From CAVTLG01 sp963802635 (GTDB lineage: Bacteria > Chloroflexota > Ktedonobacteria > Ktedonobacterales > Ktedonobacteraceae): DNA of 64,000 nt. Both the position numbers and the translations under genes were made by a program. A model generated the notes under the pieces. The model was not told where the DNA came from. It ran no database searches and saw only the letters and a program-made list of their open reading frames with translations. The stretch spans positions 1,612,001 through 1,676,000 of the forward strand of contig CAWDJJ010000001.1 of assembly GCA_963802635.1 (NCBI GenBank), written 5' to 3'. Positions 53,453 to 62,828 of this stretch are shown piece by piece (the stretch's first letter is position 1; every line of letters starts with the position of its first letter).

Positions 53453-53527
53453 CTACCCATATGTGTTCAGATGAGCACTGTGCCACAACACGGTGCTCAT
53501 CTGAATCTGAATGCAGGACAATATTAG
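53453..53527. repeat. ~85-bp palindromic repeat, family B, diverged copy D
   Basis: Starts ACCCATATGTGTTCAG and ends GAATGCAGGACAATAT. It contains perfect 13-base arms TTCAGATGAGCAC and GTGCTCATCTGAA. It abuts the metB-like stop codon (53528-53530) and may serve as its terminator. Confidence 0.7.
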
Positions 53528-54664
53528 TTATGTCAGAGCTTGTTCCAGGTCTGCAAAGAGATCCTCTGCATCTTCTATCCCGATAGAGAGACGTAGCAAT
53601 GTATCATTCAAACCGCGCGCCTCGCGCAACTCTTTGGGGATCGATGCATGCGTCATCGTCACAGGATGGCAGGCCAGAGATTCGACGCCGCCTAGACTTT
53701 CGGCATAAGTAAAGATTTTAAAGCGGCGTACAATTGTATCGACGTCTGCTATGGTGCCCTTGAACTGGAATGAGACCATGCCACCGAAGCCGCTCATTTG
53801 CCGTTTAGCTAGCTCGTGATCGGGGTGAGAGGGTAGCCCGGGATAGTAAACCTTCTCTACGCGTGGATGCTCGGACAGCAGTTTCGCAACCAGTAGGGCA
53901 TTCGCTTCATGCTGGCGCATCCTGATCGCTAACGTTTTGATGCCACGCAACGTAAGCCAGACATCGAAAGGGCCAGGGACCCCACCAGCCGCATTCTGGT
54001 AGAATTTGAGCGCCTGGTAAGTCTCCTCGTCGTTTGTAACCAGCGCGCCGCCAATCACATCACTATGTCCATTGATATACTTCGTGGTGCTATGCAAGAC
54101 AATGTCTGCGCCCAATTGCAATGGCTGTTGGAAGTACGGGCTGGAGAACGTATTGTCAACCACCACCAGGATATGATGGCGGTGGGCGATTTCGACGATA
54201 GCTCGAATATCGACCAGCCGCAGCAAGGGGTTCGTAGGGGTCTCCAGCCAGATCAGTTTCGTATTAGGACGGATAGCCTTTTCGTAGTCGGCGATATTGC
54301 TTGCTGCCACATAGTCTGTGGTAATCCGGTAGCGGCGCAGAATATGCTCGAAGACGCGATAGGAGCCTCCATAGAGATCATCGCAGGCGATCATGTGATC
54401 CCCGCTACTCAGTAAACTGAGCACTGCTTGCTCGGCAGCCAGACCGGAGGCGAAGGCCAGCCCGTAGGTGCCAAGCTCCAATGACGCGATACATTCTTCT
54501 AGCGCAGTACGCGTGGGATTCGCGGTACGTGCGTAGTCGTAGCCTTTATGTTCACCCATGCCCGTCTGGGCATAAGTTGATGTTTGATAGATGGGAGTCA
54601 TGACCGAACCCGTCGTCGGGTCTGGCTCCTGACCTGCATGAATGGCTCTGGTTGCAAACTTCAT
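53528..54664 (-). CDS. Cystathionine gamma-synthase/lyase family PLP enzyme
   Basis: A 378-residue Cys/Met-metabolism enzyme. It has TRAIHAGQEPDPTTGSVMTPIYQTSTY at the N-terminus (shown over two motifs), the PLP-stacking YDYARTANPTR, VDNTFSSPYFQQPL and the Schiff-base Lys in VLHSTTKYINGHSD. Members either join O-acyl-homoserine with cysteine or split cystathionine; sequence alone does not settle which. No met genes are adjacent. Confidence 0.92.
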   Translation of the reverse strand: MKFATRAIHAGQEPDPTTGSVMTPIYQTSTYAQTGMGEHKGYDYARTANPTRTALEECIASLELGTYGLAFASGLAAEQAVLSLLSSGDHMIACDDLYGGSYRVFEHILRRYRITTDYVAASNIADYEKAIRPNTKLIWLETPTNPLLRLVDIRAIVEIAHRHHILVVVDNTFSSPYFQQPLQLGADIVLHSTTKYINGHSDVIGGALVTNDEETYQALKFYQNAAGGVPGPFDVWLTLRGIKTLAIRMRQHEANALLVAKLLSEHPRVEKVYYPGLPSHPDHELAKRQMSGFGGMVSFQFKGTIADVDTIVRRFKIFTYAESLGGVESLACHPVTMTHASIPKELREARGLNDTLLRLSIGIEDAEDLFADLEQALT

Positions 54665-54904
54665 ACTAACTCTCCGCTAAACTTGATGTTGTTGATTAAG
54701 TAAATCAATAATTAGGACCAATAGTATCACTCATATGCTGAGAGCACAATAGGCATAAGAGAAAACTCTTAATCTTCCCTACGCTTCATCCCTGGTTATA
54801 TGCACGACAATAACAAAAAAGAAACGATAGGTGTTCCTTATTTATGCCCTATCGTATCCATATTTCTTAGTAATTACAAGCTCAGAAGTTTTGCTCTACC
54901 CGTT

Positions 54905-57900
54905 TTAGGTTTGCCGCGTGACAGATGCCGATTTGACGTAAGCTGGACCACTGCCGTTGGTCACATGGGTGGTCAGCGTGATCGTCCAGGTGCTTGTTGA
55001 GCCGGTCGAGAAACTTTCTTGGAGGTATTGATAATAACCCGGCGACAGAGTGCCCACCAACCAATAGCTCTCCCCGTTTGACAGCGTCACCTGCGGATAC
55101 GCTCCTGATACATACACATTGAAGACATACGTCGTATTCGTTTTGAGGGTGAGCGTCTGACTGCAGCTTCCCGGACCTGTGCTGCTAATCGTCAATATGT
55201 TGTTAGATGCACTGGCACCTGTACAGTTCCACCCACTGAGATCGTTAAAGGTTGGATTGGCGAGGAGATTAGGATTTGGTATAGGCGTTGGCGTTGGCGT
55301 CGCTGTGGGCGCTGGCGCTGGCGCGGGTTTTGGGTGTGATACCGGAGCCGGATTGGTGGTCAGAACCGGTGCACTGGTTGGGCGTGGTTTCGGCGTTGGC
55401 TTCGGTGTCGGTGTTGGTGTCGGTGTTGGCGTTGGTGTTGGTGTCGGTGTTGGCTTCGACGTTGGTGTTGGCTTCGACGTTGGTGTGACTCGCGCAATGG
55501 TAGTTGCTGCTGGAGCATGTTGTATCATACTGATGATATCTGGATTAAACGTATATGAAATCACAGTAACGATCACAGTAAGTACCAGTGACAGAAGGAG
55601 TAGCAACATTAACGGTTGCCTGGCAGGCTGCACCTGTATAGGTCTCTGGTTGATTGAGGCGGCAGCTACAGGCGGTCTCTGGTTGAAAGCAGTAGCTACG
55701 GGTGGTCTCTGGTTGATTGAGGCGGTAGCGGTAGTAGTTGGTTGTACAGAGCCGTAACTGTTGCCGTCTCCCGAAGTCGGTGCCAACCGCAGAGAGGGCG
55801 CGTGCTGCACATTATCCTCTGCTGGCTCTATGCTGTCATCTTGCGAGTCCAGGAACATATCAGGATAGGCTGGCTGGGATAGGGGAGATCTCGCAGGCTC
55901 TAGCGAAGATACCAAGTCGTCTTTCTGGCTCTGGGCTAGCTTCTTCATGAGTGAGAAGGAACCCTGAGGAGCCGGGAAGTCTGTTGCCTGTAAAGACGTA
56001 CCACTCGGGCTGGCTATATCTTGTTCGACATTATTTAGTGAGAGCGCAGGCCATCCTGCGGAGGCGGGATCTTGCCAGTTATCATTGACGAAAACGACAG
56101 GCAATTGTTCCTCATGAGAGATATCTCGCAGATCATCAGCGGCAGAGACGGTCGGCAACTCTTCAGCGGGTGGCTCTTGTACTGAAGGATCATCAGCGAA
56201 TAGTTCTTCGTCAAAGAGATTTTGCGGATCATCAGCGGCAGAGACGGTCGGCAACTCTTCAGCGGGTGGCTCTTGCACCGCATCAAGAGCAGTTAGAAGT
56301 TCTTCTTCGTCAAAGAGATTTTGCAAACCACTAGTGTCAAAGATGCTAGGTTGTAACTTTTTGGCATCTGATGCGTGTTCGTGATCAAGAGCAGTCAGAA
56401 GTTCTTCTTCGTCAAAGAAGTTTTGTAAACTATTATCAGTAGGAATGGCAGGTTGTGCTTCTTTAGTACCTGATTCATGTGTGGAAGTATGAGTGGCAAG
56501 AAGCTCCTCTTTTGATGAAGTGTAGATCGTATCATGGACACTGAAGGATTCCTGATCGAAAAGGTCTTGCTCAACAACAGTAGCGGCGGGAAGATCTTCT
56601 TCCGGCAGTTCGGGGAAGAGCGTTTCAGACGATGTATGAGCCACCTCGATGTGTAGTTGTAGCCCCGAAGCCCGCTTGTGCTCTTCAACGACCAGCTCAT
56701 CCTTTATGGCTTGGGCAGGTTCGTCTGTTTGATCATGGAGAAACTGGTCAAGGAGGTGCTCGTCTGCAAGGGGAGCCGCACGATCATCAACCAACGATGG
56801 TTCGTCAAAAGGAGTACGTAAAGCTGCATCCTCTGCCGGGAATGGATCGCCGACCTTTGTCTGCTGGCGGTCAGTAATACTGAGTGTCGCGCTGTCTTGT
56901 GAGAATAAAGAGTAGCGTGATCGCGACATAGGCTGTTGGGGTGTCTGCGTCGAAGAACCTATGCGCAATCTCTCCCTATGCTGTATGGATGGCATGAGTG
57001 CTGGCGATTGTGGAAATGAGGGCCGAACTTCGGTGACAGTTAACCTGAGTGCAGGTGGCTGGTTATTCGGAATAAGGTAGGCAAAGGGGAAGGCAGGTGG
57101 CTCTGGTTGCGCGGCAGATTTGAGTTCGGCCAGAAAGGCAGCAACATCCTCATAGCGGTCGATAGGTCTTTTTGAGAGCGCTCGTAGGAGAACAGCGTCA
57201 ACGGCGCGCGGCAATGTTGGAAGATGGGTTGAAGGGGCCGCTGGAGGCGCAGGTGAAGGGGATTGCCAGAGACGCGGCAGATCTTTGGCGGCAAAGGGCA
57301 AGCTTCCCGTAAGAAGCTCGTAGGCGAGGCAGCCAAGCGCATACTGGTCACTAGCTGGACCGATGATGTCGGTCGATTGCTCACGATTGATGTTACTGAT
57401 CGGGCCAGTTAATTGTGCCGAAATCATAGAGTTAATGATGCCAGTGAGTTGCTCGGGAGCCATGTAGCTCGCCATGCGGTCGTCAAGTTTCTGGATAAAC
57501 TTGGTCTCACTGACCAGATCAGCCAGGCTAAAGTCGGCCAGAAGAGCTTCACCTTGCGCATTGAAAAAGATATTTTCTGGTTTGATGTTCAGGTGCAACA
57601 TCTGTTGGGTATGAGCAGAGCTGACAACGTGCCCAATATGCAAAACAATATGTAGAGCTTCATCCAGTGAGAGATGGTGCGGAGAGAGGCGATCCAATTG
57701 ATGGCGTAGGGTGCCACCTGGCAGGTACTCACTGGCCACATAGGGTTGACCTTGCTCTATGCCAAGATCAAGGACCGGGACAACAGCGAGGTGGGCCAGT
57801 TGTAGGAAGCGTTTTCCCAGCAGCCAGAAGTCCTTAGGGCCTGCCGTCGGGTTAAGACATCTGGCATCAAATATCTTGAGAAGAACGTTATGCTCAGGCT

Positions 57901-57988
57901 CATGCACAGAGTAAGACAGATAGATATCCCGTGAAGATTTGCGGGCAATGTGCGTCGTGAGATAATAATGGTTGAATGTATATAGCAT
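54905..57988 (-). CDS. Membrane-spanning Ser/Thr pseudokinase-like protein with carbohydrate-binding-like ectodomain
   Basis: A 1027-residue protein. Residues 1-295 are a protein-kinase fold but with key losses: no Gly-rich loop, HLN (132-134) in place of HRD, and DFS (152-154) in place of DFG. K38 and the KPEN lysine are kept. A long acidic linker (about 300-790) contains repeats of the type LQNLFDEEELLTALD. One transmembrane helix (LMLLLLLSLVLTVIVTVISY) is followed by a Thr-Pro stalk (TPTPTP repeated) and a C-terminal beta-jelly-roll of about 125 residues (NLLANPTFNDLSGWNC, then SCSQTLTLKTNTTYVFNVYV), like CBM4/9-type domains. Probably a surface receptor that signals by binding. The start follows AAGGT. 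Confidence 0.85.
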   Translation of the reverse strand: MLYTFNHYYLTTHIARKSSRDIYLSYSVHEPEHNVLLKIFDARCLNPTAGPKDFWLLGKRFLQLAHLAVVPVLDLGIEQGQPYVASEYLPGGTLRHQLDRLSPHHLSLDEALHIVLHIGHVVSSAHTQQMLHLNIKPENIFFNAQGEALLADFSLADLVSETKFIQKLDDRMASYMAPEQLTGIINSMISAQLTGPISNINREQSTDIIGPASDQYALGCLAYELLTGSLPFAAKDLPRLWQSPSPAPPAAPSTHLPTLPRAVDAVLLRALSKRPIDRYEDVAAFLAELKSAAQPEPPAFPFAYLIPNNQPPALRLTVTEVRPSFPQSPALMPSIQHRERLRIGSSTQTPQQPMSRSRYSLFSQDSATLSITDRQQTKVGDPFPAEDAALRTPFDEPSLVDDRAAPLADEHLLDQFLHDQTDEPAQAIKDELVVEEHKRASGLQLHIEVAHTSSETLFPELPEEDLPAATVVEQDLFDQESFSVHDTIYTSSKEELLATHTSTHESGTKEAQPAIPTDNSLQNFFDEEELLTALDHEHASDAKKLQPSIFDTSGLQNLFDEEELLTALDAVQEPPAEELPTVSAADDPQNLFDEELFADDPSVQEPPAEELPTVSAADDLRDISHEEQLPVVFVNDNWQDPASAGWPALSLNNVEQDIASPSGTSLQATDFPAPQGSFSLMKKLAQSQKDDLVSSLEPARSPLSQPAYPDMFLDSQDDSIEPAEDNVQHAPSLRLAPTSGDGNSYGSVQPTTTATASINQRPPVATAFNQRPPVAAASINQRPIQVQPARQPLMLLLLLSLVLTVIVTVISYTFNPDIISMIQHAPAATTIARVTPTSKPTPTSKPTPTPTPTPTPTPTPTPKPTPKPRPTSAPVLTTNPAPVSHPKPAPAPAPTATPTPTPIPNPNLLANPTFNDLSGWNCTGASASNNILTISSTGPGSCSQTLTLKTNTTYVFNVYVSGAYPQVTLSNGESYWLVGTLSPGYYQYLQESFSTGSTSTWTITLTTHVTNGSGPAYVKSASVTRQT

Positions 57989-58256
57989 AAAGTAACCTTA
58001 ACTCTGCAAAAGAAATACCCCAACACCTGCTGAGAAACTATGCTCTTCCCAAACCTATTCTGAGGAATACATGTTTCCTTCAGAGATAATTATAAAGAAA
58101 AGATAGGCTATGCGAGTAGATTTTTGGTGCTTTTTTCGCGGCAAAATGATGCAAATGACAACAGACGTTATTGACCATAGTCTCTCTAGGAAGTCAGGTG
58201 TTTCAAGCATCCTGTACTTCACCCATCTATTGTTGTCGGAAAGGTAATGGTACTGC
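57989..58256. other. Spacer between tandem pseudokinase genes
   Basis: No gene. GATTTTTGGTGCTTTTTTCG near 58120 recurs with small changes near 62657, upstream of nothing obvious, so it may be a shared leader or end signal. Confidence 0.3.
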
Positions 58257-61200
58257 TCATTTTTTCAGGATGACAGACGCATCCTGGAAGTAAGCTGGAC
58301 CAGTGGCAGATGTGCCAAAGATGGTGAGTGTAAACGTCCAGGAGGTTGTTGTTCCTGTCGAGAACGTTCCTGAGAGGGGATAATAACTCGATATATTGTT
58401 GGTCGCATACCAGTAAACCCACCCGGCAACGCCAGCTTCTGGATAACATCCTGACGTAGATACAGAGAAGTAGTAGGTCTTGTTCTTTTGCAGAGTGAGC
58501 GTTTGACTACACGTTCCAGGACCATGCTTGTCGACTACCAATGTGCTATTCTCTACCGTTGCCCCAGTACAGGTCCATCCGCTGAGATCCTGGAATGTTG
58601 GGTTAGTTACGAGATTGGGTTCCGGTACGGGCGTAGGAGTGGGCGTGGGCTGATGTGTTGGTAGAGGGGTTGATGTTAGTTTGACTCGTGCAATAGTAGT
58701 TGCCGCTACTGGGGCATGTTGTATCATGCTGGTAATAGCTGGATTAAGTTTATATGAGAGCACGGTAACAATCACAGTAAGCATCAGTGCCAGCAGGAGT
58801 AGCAAATTTAATGGCCGCTTACCAGGCTGTACCTGTATTGGTTTCTGGCTGATGGATGCAGGAGCGACAGGAGGTTTCTGGCTGATGGATGCAGGAGCGA
58901 CAGGAGGTTTCTGGCTGATGGATGCAGGAGCGACAGGAGGTTTCTGGCTGATGGATGCAGGGGTGACAGGAGGTTTCTGGCTGATTGGTGCAGGAGCGAC
59001 AGGAGGTTTCTGGCTGATTGGTGCAGGAGCGACAGGAGGTTTCTGGCTGATTGGTGCAGCAACGACAGGAGGTTTCTGGCTGCTGGATGCAGGGGTGACA
59101 GGAGGTTTCTGGCTGCTGGATGCAGGGGCGACAGGAGGTTTCTGGCTGATGGATGCAGGAGCGACAGGAGGTTTCTGGCTGCTGGGTGCAGGAGCGACAG
59201 GTGATTTCTGGCTGCTTGCTGAAGTTGGTGCCAACCGTAGAGGGGGCTTGCGCTGCACAATGTTCTCTGCTGGCTTTATGCTGTCATCTTGCGAGTCCAA
59301 GAACATATCAGGATAGGCTAGCTGGGATAGGAGAGATCTCGCAGGCTCTAGCGAAGATACCAAGTCGCCATTCTGACTCTGGGCTAGCTTCTTCATGAGT
59401 AAGAAGGAGCCTGGAGGAGTCGGGAAATCTATGGCCTGTAAAGGTGTGTCACTCAGGTTGGCTATATCTTGCTCCACATTATTTAGCGAGAGCGCAAGTG
59501 GTCCTGTGGCGGGATCTTGCAGATCATTGTCGGCAGAGACGGTCGGCAACTCTTCAGCGGGTGGCTCTTGCACTGAAGGATCAGCAGCGAATGGTTCTTC
59601 GTCAAAGAAGTTTTGCGAACCATCAGCGGCAGAGGCGACAGGGTGTATTTCTTCGGCAAATGAAACCTTCATCGTATCAAGAGCAGCCAGAAGTTCTTCT
59701 TCGTCAAAGAAGTTTTGCGGATCATCAGCGGCAGAGACGACAGGGTGTATTTCTTCGGCAAATGAAACTTTCATCGTATCAAGAGCAGCCAGAAGTTCTT
59801 CTTCGTCAAAGAAGTTTTGCGAACTATTATCAGTAGGAATGGCAGGTTGTGCTTCTTTAGCACCTGCTTCATGTGTGGAAGCATGAGTGGCAAGAAGCTC
59901 CTCTTTTGATGAAGTGTAGATCGTATCATGGACACTGAAGGATTCCTGATCGAAAAGGTCTTGCTCAACACCGGCAACGGCGGGAAGCTCTTCTTCCGGT
60001 AGTTCGGGGAAGAGCGTTTCAGACGATGTATGAGCCACCTCGATGTATTGTAGCCATGAAGTTTGCTCGTGCTCTTCAACGACCAGCTCGTCCTTTATGG
60101 CTTGGGCAGGTTCGTCTGTTTGATCATCGAGAAACTGGTCAAGGAGGTGCTCGTCTGCAAGGGGAGCCACACGGTCATCAGCCAACGGTGGTTCGTCAAA
60201 AGGAGTACGTAAAGCTGCATCCTCTGCCAGGAATGGATCGCCGACCTTTGTCTGCTGGCGGTCAGTGATGTTGAGTGTTGCGCTGTCCTGTGAGGATAAA
60301 GAGTAGCGTGATCGCGACATAGGCTGTTGTTGGGGTGTCTGCATTGAAGAGTCCATGCGTAATCTCTCCCCATGCTGCCTGGATGGTATGAGTCCAGGCA
60401 GATGTGGAAATGAGGGCTGAGCACCGGTGACAGTTAACTTGGGTGCAGGTGGCTGGTTATTTGGAATAAGGTAGGCAAAGGGGAAGACAGGTGGCTCAGG
60501 TTGTGCGGCAGATTTGAGTTCGGCTAGAAAGGTAGCAACATCCTCATAGCGGTCGATAGGTCTTTTTGAGAGCGCTCGGAGGAGAACAGCGTCAACGGCG
60601 CGCGGCAACGTTGGAAGATGGGTTGAAGGGGCCGCTGGAGCCACGCGTGAGGAGGATTGCCAGAGACGCGGCAGATCTTTGGTGGCAAAGGGCAGGTTTC
60701 CCGTAAGAAGCTCGTAAGCGAGGCAGCCAAGCGCATACTGATCACTAGCTGGACCGATGATGTCGGTCGATTGCTCACGATTGATGTTACTGATCGGGCC
60801 AGTTAATTGTGCCGAAACCATGTAACTGACGATGCTCGTGAGCTGCTCGGGAGCCATATAGCTCACCATGCGGTCGTCAAGTTTCTGGATAAACTTGGTC
60901 TCACTGACCAGATCAGCCAGGCTAAAGTCGGCCAGAAGAGCTTCACCTTGCGCATTGAAAAAGATATTTTCTGGTTTGATGTTCAGGTGCAACACCTGTT
61001 GGGTATGAGCAGAGCTGACAACGTGCCCAATATGCAAAACAATATGCAGAGCTTCATCCAGTGAGAGGTGGTGCGTAGAGAGGCTATCCAATTGATGGCG
61101 TAGGGTGCCATCTGGCAGGTACTCACTAACCGCGTAGGGTTGACCTTGCTCTATGCCAAGATCAAGAACCGGGACAACAGCGAGGTGGGTCAGTTGCAGG

Positions 61201-61382
61201 AGACGTTTTCCCAGCAGCCAGAAGTCCTCAAGGTCTGCCGTCGGGTTAAGACATCTGGCATCAAACACCTTGAGGAGAACGATATGCTCAGGCTCATGCA
61301 CAGAGTAAGACAGATAGATATCCCGTGAAGATTTGCGGGCAATGTGCGTTGTGAGATAATAATGGTTGAATGTATATAGCAT
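58257..61382 (-). CDS. Paralogous Ser/Thr pseudokinase-like membrane protein with expanded Pro repeat
   Basis: A 1041-residue tandem paralogue of 54905-57988. The kinase-like domain is nearly identical and has the same losses (HLN for HRD, DFS for DFG, no Gly-rich loop). The linker contains duplicated blocks (FDEEELLAALDTMKVSFAEE twice) and just before the transmembrane helix an array of eleven 11-residue units of the form SQKPPVAPASI. After the helix (LNLLLLLALMLTVIVTVLSY) comes a short Pro/Thr stalk and a diverged jelly-roll (NLVTNPTFQDLSGWTC, CSQTLTLQKNKTYYFSV). The ectodomain is the most diverged part, which suggests the two receptors see different ligands. AAGGTCGC precedes the start. 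Confidence 0.85.
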   Translation of the reverse strand: MLYTFNHYYLTTHIARKSSRDIYLSYSVHEPEHIVLLKVFDARCLNPTADLEDFWLLGKRLLQLTHLAVVPVLDLGIEQGQPYAVSEYLPDGTLRHQLDSLSTHHLSLDEALHIVLHIGHVVSSAHTQQVLHLNIKPENIFFNAQGEALLADFSLADLVSETKFIQKLDDRMVSYMAPEQLTSIVSYMVSAQLTGPISNINREQSTDIIGPASDQYALGCLAYELLTGNLPFATKDLPRLWQSSSRVAPAAPSTHLPTLPRAVDAVLLRALSKRPIDRYEDVATFLAELKSAAQPEPPVFPFAYLIPNNQPPAPKLTVTGAQPSFPHLPGLIPSRQHGERLRMDSSMQTPQQQPMSRSRYSLSSQDSATLNITDRQQTKVGDPFLAEDAALRTPFDEPPLADDRVAPLADEHLLDQFLDDQTDEPAQAIKDELVVEEHEQTSWLQYIEVAHTSSETLFPELPEEELPAVAGVEQDLFDQESFSVHDTIYTSSKEELLATHASTHEAGAKEAQPAIPTDNSSQNFFDEEELLAALDTMKVSFAEEIHPVVSAADDPQNFFDEEELLAALDTMKVSFAEEIHPVASAADGSQNFFDEEPFAADPSVQEPPAEELPTVSADNDLQDPATGPLALSLNNVEQDIANLSDTPLQAIDFPTPPGSFLLMKKLAQSQNGDLVSSLEPARSLLSQLAYPDMFLDSQDDSIKPAENIVQRKPPLRLAPTSASSQKSPVAPAPSSQKPPVAPASISQKPPVAPASSSQKPPVTPASSSQKPPVVAAPISQKPPVAPAPISQKPPVAPAPISQKPPVTPASISQKPPVAPASISQKPPVAPASISQKPPVAPASISQKPIQVQPGKRPLNLLLLLALMLTVIVTVLSYKLNPAITSMIQHAPVAATTIARVKLTSTPLPTHQPTPTPTPVPEPNLVTNPTFQDLSGWTCTGATVENSTLVVDKHGPGTCSQTLTLQKNKTYYFSVSTSGCYPEAGVAGWVYWYATNNISSYYPLSGTFSTGTTTSWTFTLTIFGTSATGPAYFQDASVILKK
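58840..59215. repeat. 33-bp tandem repeat array inside the pseudokinase gene
   Basis: About eleven full units of 33 bases (with a partial twelfth) encode SQKPPV-A/T-P-A-S/P-I/S. Units differ by only a few bases, so the array is young and length-variable. The sister gene has two to three related units (INQRPPVAA). Confidence 0.9.
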
Positions 61383-61542
61383 AAAGCGACCTTATTCTGC
61401 GCACGATTCTTCTGCTGCCTCCTGTGGAACGCATCGCATGAAGGCAAATATATTTTGGTGCGTACAACTACTCTGTTGTGTTATATTGCATGAGCGCGCC
61501 ATGCTCTGACCTCCGATGTTTCAACGCTGCCTCCAACTTTGA

Positions 61543-62007
61543 TCAGGAAAATGGATCTAGCCTTTCCCCTCCAGAAGCAGATCCGCCTTCAGAAGAAGAA
61601 GGACGGTTTGCACTAGACGTGTCTTGCATGATAGTAGGTGCTTCCTTGCTTGCCCTGAGCAAGTTGCCTAAAATATCATTTTTGTTATCCCTGATATCCT
61701 GGTCCAGGTTCCGTTCGAAGTTTTCCACAATTCTTCTATCACAGGAAAATTCCAAAATACCGATAATGCCCATTTTTCTGCTCTCTGGCTCCTTAAACTT
61801 CTTACGGGCATACTTTTCCCACTTATCTGCTTCTTTATCTACCCTACTTTGTTTAAAATCAGGATTGTCTTCTTTGACCTTGTTGCGTGCATACAAAATG
61901 CGCTGAGAGAGTTGATCCTGTACACTCGCAGTAAGACGTTGCTCCTCTTCAGCATCTGATCCATGTGTTTCACTTGGCCCTTTTAGTGACCAACGTTGTC
62001 TATCCAT
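61543..62007 (-). CDS. Hypothetical charged protein, tandem family member 1
   Basis: A 154-residue highly charged protein. The shared module reads LSQRILYARNKVKEDNPDFK, then RVDKEADKWEKYARKKF, and later DNKNDILGNLLRASKE followed by TIMQDTSSA and a Ser-rich tail. It is one of three neighbouring genes of the same unrecognised family. It stops one base before the ATG-distal end of its neighbour (62009), so they are closely packed. No known domain was identified; predicted helical. Confidence 0.65.
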   Translation of the reverse strand: MDRQRWSLKGPSETHGSDAEEEQRLTASVQDQLSQRILYARNKVKEDNPDFKQSRVDKEADKWEKYARKKFKEPESRKMGIIGILEFSCDRRIVENFERNLDQDIRDNKNDILGNLLRASKEAPTIMQDTSSANRPSSSEGGSASGGERLDPFS

Positions 62008-62008
62008 T

Positions 62009-62458
62009 TCATTCCTCTCCAGAAGAAGATCCGCTTTCAGAAGAAGGAGGATGGTCTGCTGCAGATGTGCCTTGTGTGGTAGTAGATGTTTCCCTGCTTG
62101 CCGCGAGCAATTTGCGTAAAATCTTATTCTTGCTATCTCTGACAGGCGCTCTCAGTTTCCGTCCATCGTTTTCTGCCATTCTTTTTTCTGCAGCCATCTG
62201 CAAAATAGTAGCCAAATCCTTTCCTGTGTTCTCTGACTTCCTCAAATCCTTATGGGCACGCTGCTCAAAAGCATCTGCTTCTCCATCTACCCTACTTCCC
62301 TTAAAATCAGGATTGTCTTCTTTGACCCTGTTGCGTGCATACAAAATGCGCTGAGAGAGTTGCTTCTCTGTTACACTCGCAGTAAGATGTTGTCGCTCGT
62401 CAGAGTCTGATCTATGTGTCTTTCCTGGCCCTTCTAGCCAGTTATCTCCTCTACCCAT
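62009..62458 (-). CDS. Hypothetical charged protein, tandem family member 2
   Basis: A 149-residue paralogue of the flanking genes: LSQRILYARNRVKEDNPDFK, RVDGEADAFEQRA, DSKNKILRKLLAASRE, TTTQGTSAADHPPSSE. The start follows GAGGAGCAACAATCAATCTA, the same leader as at 63960-63980. No family is recognised. Confidence 0.65.
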   Translation of the reverse strand: MGRGDNWLEGPGKTHRSDSDERQHLTASVTEKQLSQRILYARNRVKEDNPDFKGSRVDGEADAFEQRAHKDLRKSENTGKDLATILQMAAEKRMAENDGRKLRAPVRDSKNKILRKLLAASRETSTTTQGTSAADHPPSSESGSSSGEE

Positions 62459-62828
62459 TAGATTGATTGTTGCTCCTCTCTTTTACCCTATTTGGTGCAT
62501 CAATATCTATGGAGAGATAGTGACAATCTCTCTTTGCCTGTGTATATCGCAGAACTGTTCACCAGATACTACAAGTTCTATCAGGTTCATTTTTAGCATC
62601 CCGTTCGGGGGAAGACTCTCTGCAAGTATAGAAAGAAAATGGGCCATGTGGATCGGATTTTTGTGCTTTTTTCTGCGGCAAATCTGGGCGATGCACATCT
62701 GTTGCGTTCCGCTGAGTGGATTGTTTACAACTCACTGTTCCTTCCGTACGTCTCATTGTCCATAGGCGAAGGTACATATGATGATACTTTTAGCAAAGAG
62801 AGGACATGTTTTGATACTTCCACACACA
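62459..62828. other. Spacer in the charged-protein array
   Basis: No gene recognised. The first ~45 bases repeat the leader found upstream of the next paralogue (63960-64000). Confidence 0.4.

Noticed and set aside
55179..55757. Plus-strand Gly/Val-repeat open frame
   Set aside because: It is the complement of the Thr-Pro stalk of the pseudokinase; the repeat codons create the open frame.
58681..59316. Plus-strand GGFWLMDAGAT repeat frame
   Set aside because: It is the complement of the 33-bp repeat array and has no independent support.
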